A stretch of 64,000 nt of DNA from Saprospiraceae bacterium (GTDB lineage Bacteria; Bacteroidota; Bacteroidia; Chitinophagales; Saprospiraceae). The position numbers were made by a program, and so were the translations under genes. The notes under the pieces are model-generated. The model was not told the DNA's origin. It saw only the letters and a list, made by a program, of their open reading frames with translations, and made no database searches. Location: the NCBI GenBank assembly GCA_025055285.1, contig JANWXM010000016.1, positions 1-64,000 on the forward strand, given 5' to 3'. Shown piece by piece: positions 17,254 through 26,632 of this stretch; the first letter of the stretch is position 1; each line of letters starts with the position of its first letter.

Positions 17254-17751
17254 ATGAATTTAGAAAGATACATCGTAATCTCAGGAGCGCCGGGAGTATA
17301 TCGCCTCATTTCTGCGCGCCATAACGGCGTCTTGGTAGAAGATTTTAAAGAAAAGCGAAATCGCTTCATTGCTACGCGTCAAAATCAAGTGATGCCGCTA
17401 GCCACTATTTCCATATATGCTGATACTGAGGAAGGGTCAGTGCCCTTAGCGGATGTCTTTGATCGGATGCTGAAGGCATATCCACAAACCCCTCCGCCCG
17501 CATCTGATGCAAGCAGCAATGCCTTGCGCGAGTACTTCACCCATGTGCTACCTGAACACGACCGTTATCGCGTCCACATCGCAGACATAAAAAAATGCAT
17601 ACGCTGGTTCAATTTTATGCGTGAATACGGCATTTTTGAACAGCTGCGCGAGGCAGAAAGAGCAGAGGAAACGGCTGCTACAGAAGCCACTTCTAACGAG
17701 AAAATGCTTGAGCAAGCGGATAGTTCGACAACTGAGGAAACCGCCGCTTAA
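17254..17751 (+). CDS. DUF5606 domain protein
   Basis: 165 residues. The N-terminal half matches the Bacteroidota DUF5606 family: MNLERYIVISGAPGVYRLIS, then a strand with NRFIATRQ and LATISIYADTEEGSVPLADVF. A helical second half and an acidic Glu/Thr tail follow (EETAATEATSNEK). There is no signal or membrane segment, so it is cytoplasmic. Function unknown. It is 17 bases before a glycosyltransferase gene and may be co-transcribed with it. Confidence 0.8.
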   Translation: MNLERYIVISGAPGVYRLISARHNGVLVEDFKEKRNRFIATRQNQVMPLATISIYADTEEGSVPLADVFDRMLKAYPQTPPPASDASSNALREYFTHVLPEHDRYRVHIADIKKCIRWFNFMREYGIFEQLREAERAEETAATEATSNEKMLEQADSSTTEETAA

Positions 17752-17768
17752 ATGCTTTATTTCGCCGC

Positions 17769-18518
17769 ATGTACAAGGGGAAAAAAGTAGTCGTTGTCTT
17801 GCCAGCATACAATGCGGCAAAGACGCTTGAGCAAACTTATCGAGAGATTCCTCTAGAGATTGTAGACGAGGTTATCCTCTGCGACGATCACAGCCGAGAC
17901 GACACTGTGGAAAAGGCTCGCGCGCTGGGCATTCGGCATATTATCGTACACGAGCGCAACAAGGGCTATGGCGGAAATCAGAAAACTCTGTACAAGAAGG
18001 CGCTAGAACTCGGGGGAGATATTATTATTATGCTGCATCCCGACTACCAGTATACGCCGAAGCTCATCCCAGCTATGGTCAACATCATTGGCGAGGAGCT
18101 GTATCCTGTAGTGCTCGGGTCGCGCATTTTAGGTATGGGTGCGCTCAAGGGCGGAATGCCGCTGTACAAGTATATCGCCAATCGGTTTCTGACTTTCATT
18201 CAGAATTTGTTGGTGCGCTACAAACTATCCGAATACCACACCGGCTATCGCGCCTTTAGTCGGGAAGTATTGGAAACTATTGATTACGAGCAGAACTCCG
18301 ACGACTTCGTTTTTGACAATGAAATGCTGTCGCAAATCATTTATGCAGGTTTTGACATCGCCGAAGTGACGTGTCCGACGAAATATTTCGACGAAGCCTC
18401 TAGCATTAACTTTCGCCGCAGTATTAAGTATGGGTTAGGAGTTCTGCGCGTATCGTTAGGGCATTTTCTGCAGCGATTGGGCTTAGTTAATTTGCCGATG
18501 TATCGGCGAAAAAAATAG
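17769..18518 (+). CDS. Family 2 glycosyltransferase, dolichol-phosphate-mannose-synthase-like
   Basis: 249 residues with a GT-A fold: VVVVLPAYNAAKTLEQT opens the nucleotide site, EVILCDDHSRDDT carries the first acidic motif, and MLHPDYQYTPK stands where the DXD metal motif is expected. The later NSDDFVFDNEMLSQI is typical of the DPM1/polyprenyl-phosphate sugar transferase branch. There is no C-terminal membrane helix. It probably transfers a sugar to a lipid carrier; donor and acceptor cannot be read. It converges on obg with a 20-base gap. Confidence 0.85.
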   Translation: MYKGKKVVVVLPAYNAAKTLEQTYREIPLEIVDEVILCDDHSRDDTVEKARALGIRHIIVHERNKGYGGNQKTLYKKALELGGDIIIMLHPDYQYTPKLIPAMVNIIGEELYPVVLGSRILGMGALKGGMPLYKYIANRFLTFIQNLLVRYKLSEYHTGYRAFSREVLETIDYEQNSDDFVFDNEMLSQIIYAGFDIAEVTCPTKYFDEASSINFRRSIKYGLGVLRVSLGHFLQRLGLVNLPMYRRKK

Positions 18519-18538
18519 GATCGCTGGCTTCGAAAAGA

Positions 18539-19534
18539 TCAATCGTTGAGCGTTTTCCACAGTAAATCTTTTAGAGCCTGAATATTCTTCCCGGTGATGG
18601 AAGAAATGAACAAAGAAGGCACCTCAGGAGGTAGGGTTTTTGCCAGAAGTGCCTCCATCTCAGCGTCTATGAGATCGGCTTTGGTAATAGCTAAGATGCG
18701 GGGCTTGTCTAAGAGTTCGGGGTTAAACTGCTCTAACTCGTGAAGCAGGATGCGATACTCCTGTTGGAAGGTACGCGGGGTATCGCATGGGATGAGGAAA
18801 AGCAGAACACTATTTCGCTCAATGTGGCGAAGGAAGCGATGACCAAGGCCGCGGCCCTCATGGGCGCCCTCGATGATGCCCGGGATGTCGGCCATGACAA
18901 AGGAACGCCCTGGACGAACTTCCACGATACCTAGTTGAGGCGTCAGCGTAGTGAACGGATAATCAGCAATTTTGGGTTTTGCTGCGCTGACCACACTGAG
19001 CAAGGTGCTTTTGCCTGCGTTAGGAAAACCTACGAGGCCAACATCGGCCAACACTTTGAGTTCCAGGATAATCCATTTTTCGATGCCTGGCTCTCCAGGT
19101 TGGGCAAAACGCGGCGTTTGGCGCGTAGAAGTTTTAAAAAAATTATTTCCCTTTCCACCGCGTCCGCCAGGCAATAGGACTTTTTCGTCGTCAGGCTTGG
19201 TAATCTCCAACAAAACTTCTCCCGTTTCTGCGTCCTTGGCCACCGTGCCAAGAGGCACACGAATGATCACATTTTCACCATCTGCACCCGTCTTAAGATT
19301 GCCCGCACCAGGTTTTCCATCTTCGGCGAAGATGTGCTTAGTATAACGCAGCGACAGTAATGTCCACTCATGTGGATCGGCTTTCAGAATGATAGAGCCA
19401 CCACGCCCTCCATCGCCTCCGTCGGGCCCACCCTTGGGAATTCCTGGGCCCCGGTAGAAATGCACACAGCCGGCTCCACCTTTCCCGGAACGGAAGAGAA
19501 TTTTGACGTAGTCTACAAAGTTTTGCTCCGCCAT
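18539..19534 (-). CDS. obgE: Obg family GTPase
   Basis: 331 residues from the ATG at 19534. The frame stays open further upstream, but MAEQNFVDYVKILFRSGKGG is the canonical Obg start. Residues 1-158 are the glycine-rich Obg fold (GGPDGGDGGRGG). The G domain follows with G1 GFPNAGKST near 169, the switch FTTLTPQLG, G3 DIPGIIEGAHEGRGLG and G4 TKAD. The C-terminal OCT domain is absent, as usual in this phylum. Obg acts in ribosome assembly and growth control. A TACTTTCG box lies at 19642-19635, about 100 bases upstream. Confidence 0.93.
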   Translation of the reverse strand: MAEQNFVDYVKILFRSGKGGAGCVHFYRGPGIPKGGPDGGDGGRGGSIILKADPHEWTLLSLRYTKHIFAEDGKPGAGNLKTGADGENVIIRVPLGTVAKDAETGEVLLEITKPDDEKVLLPGGRGGKGNNFFKTSTRQTPRFAQPGEPGIEKWIILELKVLADVGLVGFPNAGKSTLLSVVSAAKPKIADYPFTTLTPQLGIVEVRPGRSFVMADIPGIIEGAHEGRGLGHRFLRHIERNSVLLFLIPCDTPRTFQQEYRILLHELEQFNPELLDKPRILAITKADLIDAEMEALLAKTLPPEVPSLFISSITGKNIQALKDLLWKTLND

Positions 19535-19775
19535 AGGTCGCTCAAGGCCTGCAAAAATAGGCGGCTGAATTGAAGCTGATGATGGGTTTTTAAGGTTTGT
19601 TATACGAGAGCACCGTACTCCGACGTTTGTGGCGCGAAAGTACAATGCGTGGATGGCTACCCATCAATGACAACTATTTTTGCGCATCCCTTCACAGAGA
19701 GCCAATGCTCGAGACGCCCTCGCCTTCCTCCGATTGTCTGCTAAAAAGTACTGTATGCATCTCACAGCACGGAAA

Positions 19776-20594
19776 ATGATAAAATCTTTTTGCTTTGCAT
19801 TTGTTGTCCAAAGTTTTTGGCTGCCTTACGTGGCTCCTGCCCTTGCTCAGATGAAAGGTTGGGAATTGGGCGGCTGGGTTGGTGTATCGAATTATTTTGG
19901 CGACCTAAATACGAATTATCGCCTCAACCGCGCGCATCCGGCAGCAGGTGTGCTGACTCGTTATAATTTTAATGAACGGGTGGCCTTTCGTCTAGGCGTA
20001 AGTTATGGGCGAATTAGCGCCTCGGATGCAGACTCCAAGAACTTCTTTGAGCGCACCCGCAACCTGTCCTTTCGAAGCAACATTGTAGATGGAACGCTAC
20101 TACTGGAATTCAACTTCCTGCCCTACATGCACGGGCACCGAGACTACTTTTTTTCCCCCTACGTGTTTGCCGGGCCGACATTTTTTTACTTTAACCCGCA
20201 AACGGAGTACGAAAATAAGTGGTATAACCTAGCGCCCATGGGCACAGAAGGGCAATTTCGCGGCGAAGAGTATACTACTGTTCAGCCCGCGCTAGCATAT
20301 GGCGTCGGGTTGAAGTTCGATTTTTCGTATCGCTGGAGCATGATGGTCGAACTCAGCAGCCGCAAACTGTTTACTGATTATATAGATGACGTCAGCGGCG
20401 TCTATGCAGACACGCGCGATATCCGCGCTTTACGCGGTGACATTGCTGCCGCCTTGGCAGACCGCTCTGGAGAAGCCCGAATCGGTGCCCCTGGACGACA
20501 GCGCGGAAACGGCAAAAACAACGACGTCTACTTCTTCGTTGGAGCCGGCTTACAATACTACTTCGGTGAAATTCGTTGCCCGCGCTATCGCTGA
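19776..20594 (+). CDS. Outer-membrane beta-barrel protein, DUF6089 family
   Basis: About 272 residues from the ATG at 19776, chosen because MIKSFCFAFVVQSFWLPYVA...AQ is a signal peptide; the frame is open back to 19680. The mature part begins KGWELGGWVGVSNYFGDLNT, the DUF6089 hallmark. It continues with alternating strands such as VAFRLGVSYGRIS, FFSPYVFAGPTFFYF and YRWSMMVELSSRKLFTDYIDDVSGVY, and ends in an aromatic strand. Predicted outer-membrane location; role unknown. A clear terminator lies 100 bases downstream. Confidence 0.82.
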   Translation: MIKSFCFAFVVQSFWLPYVAPALAQMKGWELGGWVGVSNYFGDLNTNYRLNRAHPAAGVLTRYNFNERVAFRLGVSYGRISASDADSKNFFERTRNLSFRSNIVDGTLLLEFNFLPYMHGHRDYFFSPYVFAGPTFFYFNPQTEYENKWYNLAPMGTEGQFRGEEYTTVQPALAYGVGLKFDFSYRWSMMVELSSRKLFTDYIDDVSGVYADTRDIRALRGDIAAALADRSGEARIGAPGRQRGNGKNNDVYFFVGAGLQYYFGEIRCPRYR

Positions 20595-20696
20595 AGTGAA
20601 AAAATCAGGACCTAAGCTTTAAAAATATTTTTATTTTCGCCCCATTAAGTTTCGCTTCTCGTGAAAACCTTTCGGCCTTTCCTTCGCAAAGCCTTC

Positions 20697-20722
20697 AATC
20701 CCTCCGCCAGGGATTCGTTTTT
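20697..20722 (+). terminator. Rho-independent terminator after the DUF6089 gene
   Basis: AATCCCT-CCGCC-AGGGATT is a perfect 7-bp stem with a 5-base loop, followed by CG and five T residues. It is the cleanest terminator in the window and separates the DUF6089 gene from the adhesin gene. Confidence 0.7.
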
Positions 20723-20881
20723 CAATCTCTCCTTTTGCCCATTCCCGTTTAATTTCTCGGAAAGAAGGACTTTTTTCTCGGTAAGTTATTCTCTAGGGTC
20801 GTAATCCATTTCTTTTTCCATCCTCGCGCCTGGTTTTGCACAAGCAAATCCATTTCTTTCTCTTTCAAATCGCGCACTACT

Positions 20882-23800
20882 ATGACCCAACGGCAAACGC
20901 TTTTTTTCGTCTTCTGCAGCCTTTTTTGGACGATCGCTTCCCGCGGCCAGAACCCCTCACAACACCTTCGCCTTCCGGGGATACCTCATCGAGCGCCGAT
21001 GAATGTGTTTTCCGGAAAGACAACCGTAGAGGTTTGTGGCTTTGAGTCTGGAAGGACATACCAAGTCATCGCAAACGCCGCCTTTTACGGGCAAGAGGCT
21101 AATTTTGAGTTGCGTGTTATTACTCCAGAGGCTATGGTTCAACCTCTGAGTGGGCGCCCTGAAGCTTTGCGTGTCCGCGCTGAGGGCGAATGCTTAACGT
21201 TTGAAGTTTTAGCTACAGCCTCTACCGGTACAAACACTCCGATTCCCATGTACTTATCAGTAGGATGCCTAGATTGTCCGGAGCAGGCTATGGCCCGAAA
21301 AAAGCTGCTGAACGATGTAGCAGAAACAGCCTCTAAGTTGGTCACTACTCAGGGCAACAGTGCTCAGCAACTGGTGACTAACGTCCTCATCGGGGGTGAC
21401 TGCTTCGACGTCAAAAACATTAAGAGCTCTGGAGACAGTCGCTCGCGCGGAACCTTCTCGCAGGGACAAAGCAGCATTGACATCAGTCACGGCATCGTGT
21501 TGTGCACGGCACCCACCGATATTCTGCCTGGCCCAAACAATCATCCAAATGCAAACAACGGCTTTGGCAATGATTCACCAAACGACCCAGACATAGCTAG
21601 ACTTACGACAGGAAACCAGTACGACGTGAGCATTATTGAGTTCGACTTCAAACCCACTACGGACAAAGTGCAGTTCGACTTTGTATTTGGCTCAGAGGAA
21701 TACTGCGAGTACGTAAACAGCCAATACAACGATGCTTTTGGCTTTTTCATCAGTGGCCCTGGCATCAACGGAGTGCTCAACCTGGCCGTCATCCCTGGCA
21801 CAACTACACCGGTTACGGTCAATAATGTCAATTATTTAAAAAATCAGGCATATTATAGAAACAACAATAAGTCTGGCGTCTGTGCACCGCTGACAGCGGT
21901 TAACATGAACGATATTGAACTAGATGGCTTCACAACAGTCTTGACAGCGACAGCCAACCTCATTCCCTGCTCTACCTATCGCATAAAATTAGCAATTGCC
22001 GACATTAATGACGCGAATTTTGCCTCCGCAGTGTTTTTAAGGGCCAACTCCTTCAACGCAGGTGGCCGCGTATTAGCAGAGGCTATTTATCCTTCGCCAG
22101 CCAATACTTCTACTCAGGAAGGTTGTGGAAACAGTTACATTCGCTTTTACCGCGGCACAGGCGATGCCAGCCAACCTCTAACGGTCAACTACACGATTTT
22201 AGGCAGTAGCACTGCCCAAGCAGGCGTAGACTTCGAGCCCTTGCCTGGCAGCGTTGTTATTCCCGCAGGTCAGACGGAAGTTCTCGTTCCTGTGAAGGTG
22301 ATTGCTGACCAAATAACGGAGGGATCGGAGTGGTTCAAACTTCGCATAGAAAACTCCTGCAGCTGTGAACAACAGGAAGTTACCTTCGTCATCGAGGACC
22401 GCTTGCCTGTGTCGGTAAGCATGCTAGACCAGTTGGGCTGTACTGGCAGTGCCACTCTGACACCAGTAGTTTCGGGCGGTCTACCTCCTTACACCTATTC
22501 GTGGAGCAACGGTACTACCGGGGCTACGCTCACGCAGACTACAATAGGCAGTAGCGTTTACACGGTAACGGTGTCTGACGTATGCGCTCAAACAGCCGTG
22601 GCCACTGCTACTTTAAAAGTGGATGTGGCACCTACAGCAACCATTAGTGGCACGGCGCAATTTTGTGCAGGCGGTCAAGGTCAACTGACCATCAACCTCA
22701 CGGGCAACGGCCCTTGGCAAGTAGGCATCAATGCTGCTGGCACTCCGCTGACGCAAACCTTCAATTCATCGCCCGCCACCTTCATGGTTTCGCAAGGTGG
22801 CGCATATACCTTAACTTCGGTAGTCTCTCAAGCAGGGTGCCCAGGTTCGGTGAGTGGCGCAGCCACGGCCCAAGTCATTTCAGTAGCGGTAAGCCTGACA
22901 ACGACGCAACCTAAGTGTTTCGGCGGGCGAGGCTCTATTCAGCCGAAAGTAACCACGAATGCCGCATCTGTGACATATTCCTGGAGCAACGGCAGCACTT
23001 TGCCCATCCTCGTTAACCAGCTGGCAGGCGTCTATGCACTCACAGTGACCACACCGCAGGGGTGTACGGCAACTGCCGTAGCTGCGCTCGTGGATCCTCC
23101 GCAACTGGTAGCTACCATACAAGAGGTGGTAAACCTCAATTGCTACACACCCGTCGGCAGTGCTCGCGTAAACGCTCAAGGAGGTACTGCACCTTACCAG
23201 TACGAGTGGAGCACTGGGAGCAAAGACTTGTCCATTTCTTTCACCAAAAGCGGCACTTATGTTGTTACCGTTTTTGACGCGAATGGATGCACAGCAGTAG
23301 CGAGTACGGCTGTTTCAAAAGATACGGTTCCGCCTATCGCTGTTGTGCAGGTGAATGGTGAACTAACTTGCTCTGTGCGCGAAGTAAGCCTGAACAGCAA
23401 CGGCTCTTCTGTGGGCCCAAACTTCACCTATGCTTGGAGCACAACGGATGGCCGCATTCTCAGCGCTATTGACGGCTCCGCCATTCGGGTAAGTGCGCCA
23501 GGCAATTATGTCCTCCTGATAACCAACAAAGCGAATGGTTGCACGGCTACTGCACAAGCGCAAGTGCGTGAAAATACGAATTATCCAAGGCTCCTCGACT
23601 TGCAGATTGATCAACCAACGTGCAAGAATGGTGTTGGTAGCGTTCGCGTCCTCGGCGTAACGGGCGGTGTTGGACCCTATGTGTTTTCCATTAATGAAGG
23701 GCGAGACTTTTTCCCAAAACAGACTTTTGACAACCTTCAACCCGGCAGTTACAAGATTATCGTCCAGGATGCCAACGGCTGCGAATATGAAACAAGCTTC

Positions 23801-24370
23801 CTCCTCAACCCACCGATTTATCCCAAAATAAGCACTAGGCCAGAGTTGAACCTAGCTTATGGCGAAAGTGGACAAATTGCTTTAGAAATCAACATCCCCC
23901 TCGCAGAAATAGATCACATCACTTGGACGCCAGCTACGGGTATCACTCCTACTGACCGCCCCGACGTTTTCTTAGCGCGACCATTCCAATCGGGTTATTA
24001 TAAAGTCACTTTAGTGAACAAAGACGGCTGCGAAGCACACGCGCGGCTACTGATTCGCGTGGGCGACCCAGATATTTACGCTCCCAACGTATTTAAAGCT
24101 GGCGGAGCCGACGGACAAAATAGTGCATTCCTCATCTTCGCTCGCGAGGGGGCCGTTCAGGTTATCCGGCGCTTAGAGGTTTTCGACCGATGGGGGAACC
24201 TTGTCTTCTCCCGCGAGAACATCCAGCCAAACGACTATCGCGCAGGCGCTTGGGACGGCACGTTTAGGGGTAATCGCCTCAACCCAGGCGTATTCGTTTG
24301 GTGGGCAGAGATCGAATTGGCTAGCGGTGAGCACATTCAGATGCGCGGCGACGTAACGCTTATTGATTAA
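20882..24370 (+). CDS. Large T9SS-secreted adhesin: choice-of-anchor L, Calx-beta, SprB repeats, CHU_C tail
   Basis: 1162 residues. After a signal peptide (residues 1-20, ...IASRGQ), a choice-of-anchor L domain spans about 170-375 (GIVLCTAPTDILPGPNN, FDFVFGSEEYCEYVN). A Calx-beta domain lies at about 410-505 (AGVDFEPLPGSVVIPAGQ). Roughly five SprB-type repeats cover 505-980, each with a Cys, then PPYTYSWSNG-like text and GxYxVTVxDxxGC. The C-terminal 100 residues are a CHU_C / type B sorting domain (FDRWGNLVFS, AWDGTFRG, NPGVFVWWAEI). Such proteins are exported by T9SS and held on the surface, often moved by the gliding motor. The stop lies in an octamer repeat. Confidence 0.92.
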   Translation: MTQRQTLFFVFCSLFWTIASRGQNPSQHLRLPGIPHRAPMNVFSGKTTVEVCGFESGRTYQVIANAAFYGQEANFELRVITPEAMVQPLSGRPEALRVRAEGECLTFEVLATASTGTNTPIPMYLSVGCLDCPEQAMARKKLLNDVAETASKLVTTQGNSAQQLVTNVLIGGDCFDVKNIKSSGDSRSRGTFSQGQSSIDISHGIVLCTAPTDILPGPNNHPNANNGFGNDSPNDPDIARLTTGNQYDVSIIEFDFKPTTDKVQFDFVFGSEEYCEYVNSQYNDAFGFFISGPGINGVLNLAVIPGTTTPVTVNNVNYLKNQAYYRNNNKSGVCAPLTAVNMNDIELDGFTTVLTATANLIPCSTYRIKLAIADINDANFASAVFLRANSFNAGGRVLAEAIYPSPANTSTQEGCGNSYIRFYRGTGDASQPLTVNYTILGSSTAQAGVDFEPLPGSVVIPAGQTEVLVPVKVIADQITEGSEWFKLRIENSCSCEQQEVTFVIEDRLPVSVSMLDQLGCTGSATLTPVVSGGLPPYTYSWSNGTTGATLTQTTIGSSVYTVTVSDVCAQTAVATATLKVDVAPTATISGTAQFCAGGQGQLTINLTGNGPWQVGINAAGTPLTQTFNSSPATFMVSQGGAYTLTSVVSQAGCPGSVSGAATAQVISVAVSLTTTQPKCFGGRGSIQPKVTTNAASVTYSWSNGSTLPILVNQLAGVYALTVTTPQGCTATAVAALVDPPQLVATIQEVVNLNCYTPVGSARVNAQGGTAPYQYEWSTGSKDLSISFTKSGTYVVTVFDANGCTAVASTAVSKDTVPPIAVVQVNGELTCSVREVSLNSNGSSVGPNFTYAWSTTDGRILSAIDGSAIRVSAPGNYVLLITNKANGCTATAQAQVRENTNYPRLLDLQIDQPTCKNGVGSVRVLGVTGGVGPYVFSINEGRDFFPKQTFDNLQPGSYKIIVQDANGCEYETSFLLNPPIYPKISTRPELNLAYGESGQIALEINIPLAEIDHITWTPATGITPTDRPDVFLARPFQSGYYKVTLVNKDGCEAHARLLIRVGDPDIYAPNVFKAGGADGQNSAFLIFAREGAVQVIRRLEVFDRWGNLVFSRENIQPNDYRAGAWDGTFRGNRLNPGVFVWWAEIELASGEHIQMRGDVTLID

Positions 24371-24386
24371 TTGATTAATTGATTAA
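24363..24386 (+). repeat. Three tandem copies of TTGATTAA spanning the adhesin stop codon
   Basis: Copies at 24363, 24371 and 24379 are perfect and contiguous; the first contains the TAA stop of the adhesin. Together they place stop codons in all three forward frames. Confidence 0.85.
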
Positions 24387-24401
24387 CTGCGCTTCGAATT
24401 C

Positions 24402-24440
24402 CATTCACGCAGCGGTTCGAGACCGCTCGCTGGGTGAATG
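24402..24440 (+). terminator. Two-tier hairpin downstream of the adhesin gene
   Basis: Outer arms CATTCAC (24402-24408) and GTGAATG (24434-24440) enclose inner arms AGCGGT and ACCGCT around a TCGAG loop. No U tract follows, so it may stabilise or attenuate the transcript rather than terminate intrinsically. Confidence 0.4.
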
Positions 24441-24670
24441 CGTATTTGTGGAGAGATTTCGTCGGCATATCAACACAGAGCGACACAACGCGTAAAAAAT
24501 TTGATTCACAAAAGCGCCTCTCTTGCTCGAGAGAGCATGTCGGACGCTTTTCGACCATTTCGAATGGATACCCTCCTCAGGTAAAAAATAAACTTTTTTC
24601 TAGAGATGGAATGACTAGCTTTATCTTTCGGGCAAATTAAGGGTTGTGCTCTTAGCACGGCAGGAGAGGC

Positions 24671-26557
24671 ATGGGTTCGCCACCACAACAGAAGGATTGG
24701 ACATGGTTACGCGTTCGATGCGAAGAGTTAGAGCGGTGGATGTTCACCGACTTTAGTGCAGCCCGTAAAGTGATGGAAGAAATAGAGGCCGCTCTGCGGC
24801 AAGATACCCCAGTAGATATCTTGGCTGCTTATTGCAGCCACAGGGCATTTCTTGAAAACCAATGGAATCACTTTGAAACAGCCTTAACTTATCTGGAAAG
24901 AGCGTTACAAAGTTGGGAGCGGCTAAATAACGACGAACGCGTTGCTGAAGCGCACTTAGATATTACAGCAGTACACATCAACCGGCGCGATTGGCAAGCA
25001 GCCGAACAAAGCCTCGAGCGTGCTCGATATTTTTTGAGTAAATATCCTGAAAACCAGCGCCTTAACGGCCAATTGGCCTGCCGGGAAGGATTCTTAAATC
25101 TACACCTTTCAAACCACCGTAAGGCCTTAGAAAAGCTTCAAGAAGCAGAGCGGACGCTAATGGCGCTGGGTGAAAAAGCTACGCTTAAGGACTTTTATAT
25201 TCTCACCCTAGTCATAAGTGGTTTGGGCGACCTGTATGAGCGAATGGACGAAGAGGACAGCAGTTTGGAGGCATACCTCCGCGCCTTGCCCATCGTGGAG
25301 CAACACCGATTGCGGCCGCGCTTGCCATGGCACTACCTAAATGCGGGTCGAGCTGCTATTGCACAGAACGACGCTACTTATGCTCGTGAATGTTTCGAAC
25401 GCGTACTTCAGTTCGCCAACGAGGAAGAAATCGAGGCCAAAGCTCATGCTCTAGCTAATTTAGGTATTTTGGCTCTTCTTCAAGGCGATAATCAACGAGC
25501 TGCTCTTCTTTTTGACGAGGCAGCTGCGCAGTTTGCCAACCCCTCCTCTCCCTCAGACTTTACTAACCTATCCAAAATTCAGGCATGGCGCGCCGAGTTG
25601 CTCTGGCAGCTTCACCAGACTCAACAAGCAGAAACGCACTTTGAGCAGGCGTACGATTTCGGCAAGAGAGGCCACGATTTGAATCATTTAGCACACGTCT
25701 GCCAGGCACTAGCCCAATTGTGCGCTGCTCGAGGCGACTACAAAGCCGCCTATCACTGGCAACAGCAGAGCACGGAAATCATTGAACAACATTACCTTCA
25801 AGTTCGAGACAGAGAACGCCAGGAAATCGAGATTCGCCACAACCTAGAGCGCATTCGTCAGGAAGCCCAACTGGCTAAACTGCGCGTGGCTAGCCTCCAA
25901 CAGCGCGCTCTACGCGCTCAAATGAATCCTCATTTCCTGTTTAATGCACTAAATGCCATTCAGGGTCTAATTACCTCAGGCCGAAATGATGAGGCGGAGA
26001 CTTATTTGGCGCGCTTCGCAAAACTGATGCGCCACACTTTGGAGTATTCCGACCTTGAGGTGGTTACTTTAGAGCAAGAAATAGAGTTTCTCGAACGCTA
26101 CCTAGACCTGAATCGCCGCTTGCGCTTCCGCAATCGGCTGCACTATACTATTGTGTTACCTACTCAGGTAGACCCGGCCGAGTTGTTCATCCCGGCTATG
26201 ATTGTCCAGCCCTTTGTAGAAAACGCCATCGAGCACGGTTTGCGCCCTCGTTTGGAGGGAAATCTCAAGGTTGAGTTCCGCCTTATGGAAGACGAGAATA
26301 CGCTCTTGTGCCTCATCGAAGATGACGGCATAGGCTTTAATAACGGCAGGGAAAAGCAAAAAGCGCAACCGCTTTCTTACCAACGGCATCGCTCGCGAGG
26401 CATGGATATTACCCGCGAGCGCCTCACGCTGCTACATCAGCTGCATAAGAATTCAGGTATGCAATTCATTCGAATAGTCGACTTAAGCGACAAGACTCAA
26501 GGAGAACGAACAGGAACCTTGGTGGAGGTGATACTCCCTGTGCTCGACCCAAGTTGA
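24671..26557 (+). CDS. Soluble TPR sensor histidine kinase, LytS/YehU type
   Basis: 628 residues. Residues 1-365 are helical TPR-like repeats (for example NQWNHFETALTYLERALQSW and YARECFERVLQFANEEEIE). A coiled coil (about 370-415) leads into a His_kinase domain with phosphoacceptor NPHFLFNALN, His at 421, and an ATPase domain with PFVENAIEHGLRP and DDGIGFNNG. Most Bacteroidota kinases of this type have a signal peptide and a membrane helix between TPR and kinase; I see neither, so this one should be cytoplasmic. The usual LytTR response regulator is not adjacent. The signal sensed is unknown. Confidence 0.88.
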   Translation: MGSPPQQKDWTWLRVRCEELERWMFTDFSAARKVMEEIEAALRQDTPVDILAAYCSHRAFLENQWNHFETALTYLERALQSWERLNNDERVAEAHLDITAVHINRRDWQAAEQSLERARYFLSKYPENQRLNGQLACREGFLNLHLSNHRKALEKLQEAERTLMALGEKATLKDFYILTLVISGLGDLYERMDEEDSSLEAYLRALPIVEQHRLRPRLPWHYLNAGRAAIAQNDATYARECFERVLQFANEEEIEAKAHALANLGILALLQGDNQRAALLFDEAAAQFANPSSPSDFTNLSKIQAWRAELLWQLHQTQQAETHFEQAYDFGKRGHDLNHLAHVCQALAQLCAARGDYKAAYHWQQQSTEIIEQHYLQVRDRERQEIEIRHNLERIRQEAQLAKLRVASLQQRALRAQMNPHFLFNALNAIQGLITSGRNDEAETYLARFAKLMRHTLEYSDLEVVTLEQEIEFLERYLDLNRRLRFRNRLHYTIVLPTQVDPAELFIPAMIVQPFVENAIEHGLRPRLEGNLKVEFRLMEDENTLLCLIEDDGIGFNNGREKQKAQPLSYQRHRSRGMDITRERLTLLHQLHKNSGMQFIRIVDLSDKTQGERTGTLVEVILPVLDPS

Positions 26558-26601
26558 GAAAGAGTTAATACAAGTTTAACATTAGCGCCTAAGAGTTGCT
26601 T

Positions 26602-26609
26602 TAGTTTTG
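26602..26609 (+). promoter_or_regulatory. -7 box for the PiT-like membrane protein gene
   Basis: TAGTTTTG is a full TAnnTTTG match, 23 bases before the ATG at 26633, in the short gap after the kinase gene. No -33 TTG is placed correctly. Confidence 0.45.
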
Positions 26610-26632
26610 CGGCTCAATTTTGTGTATCTTAA

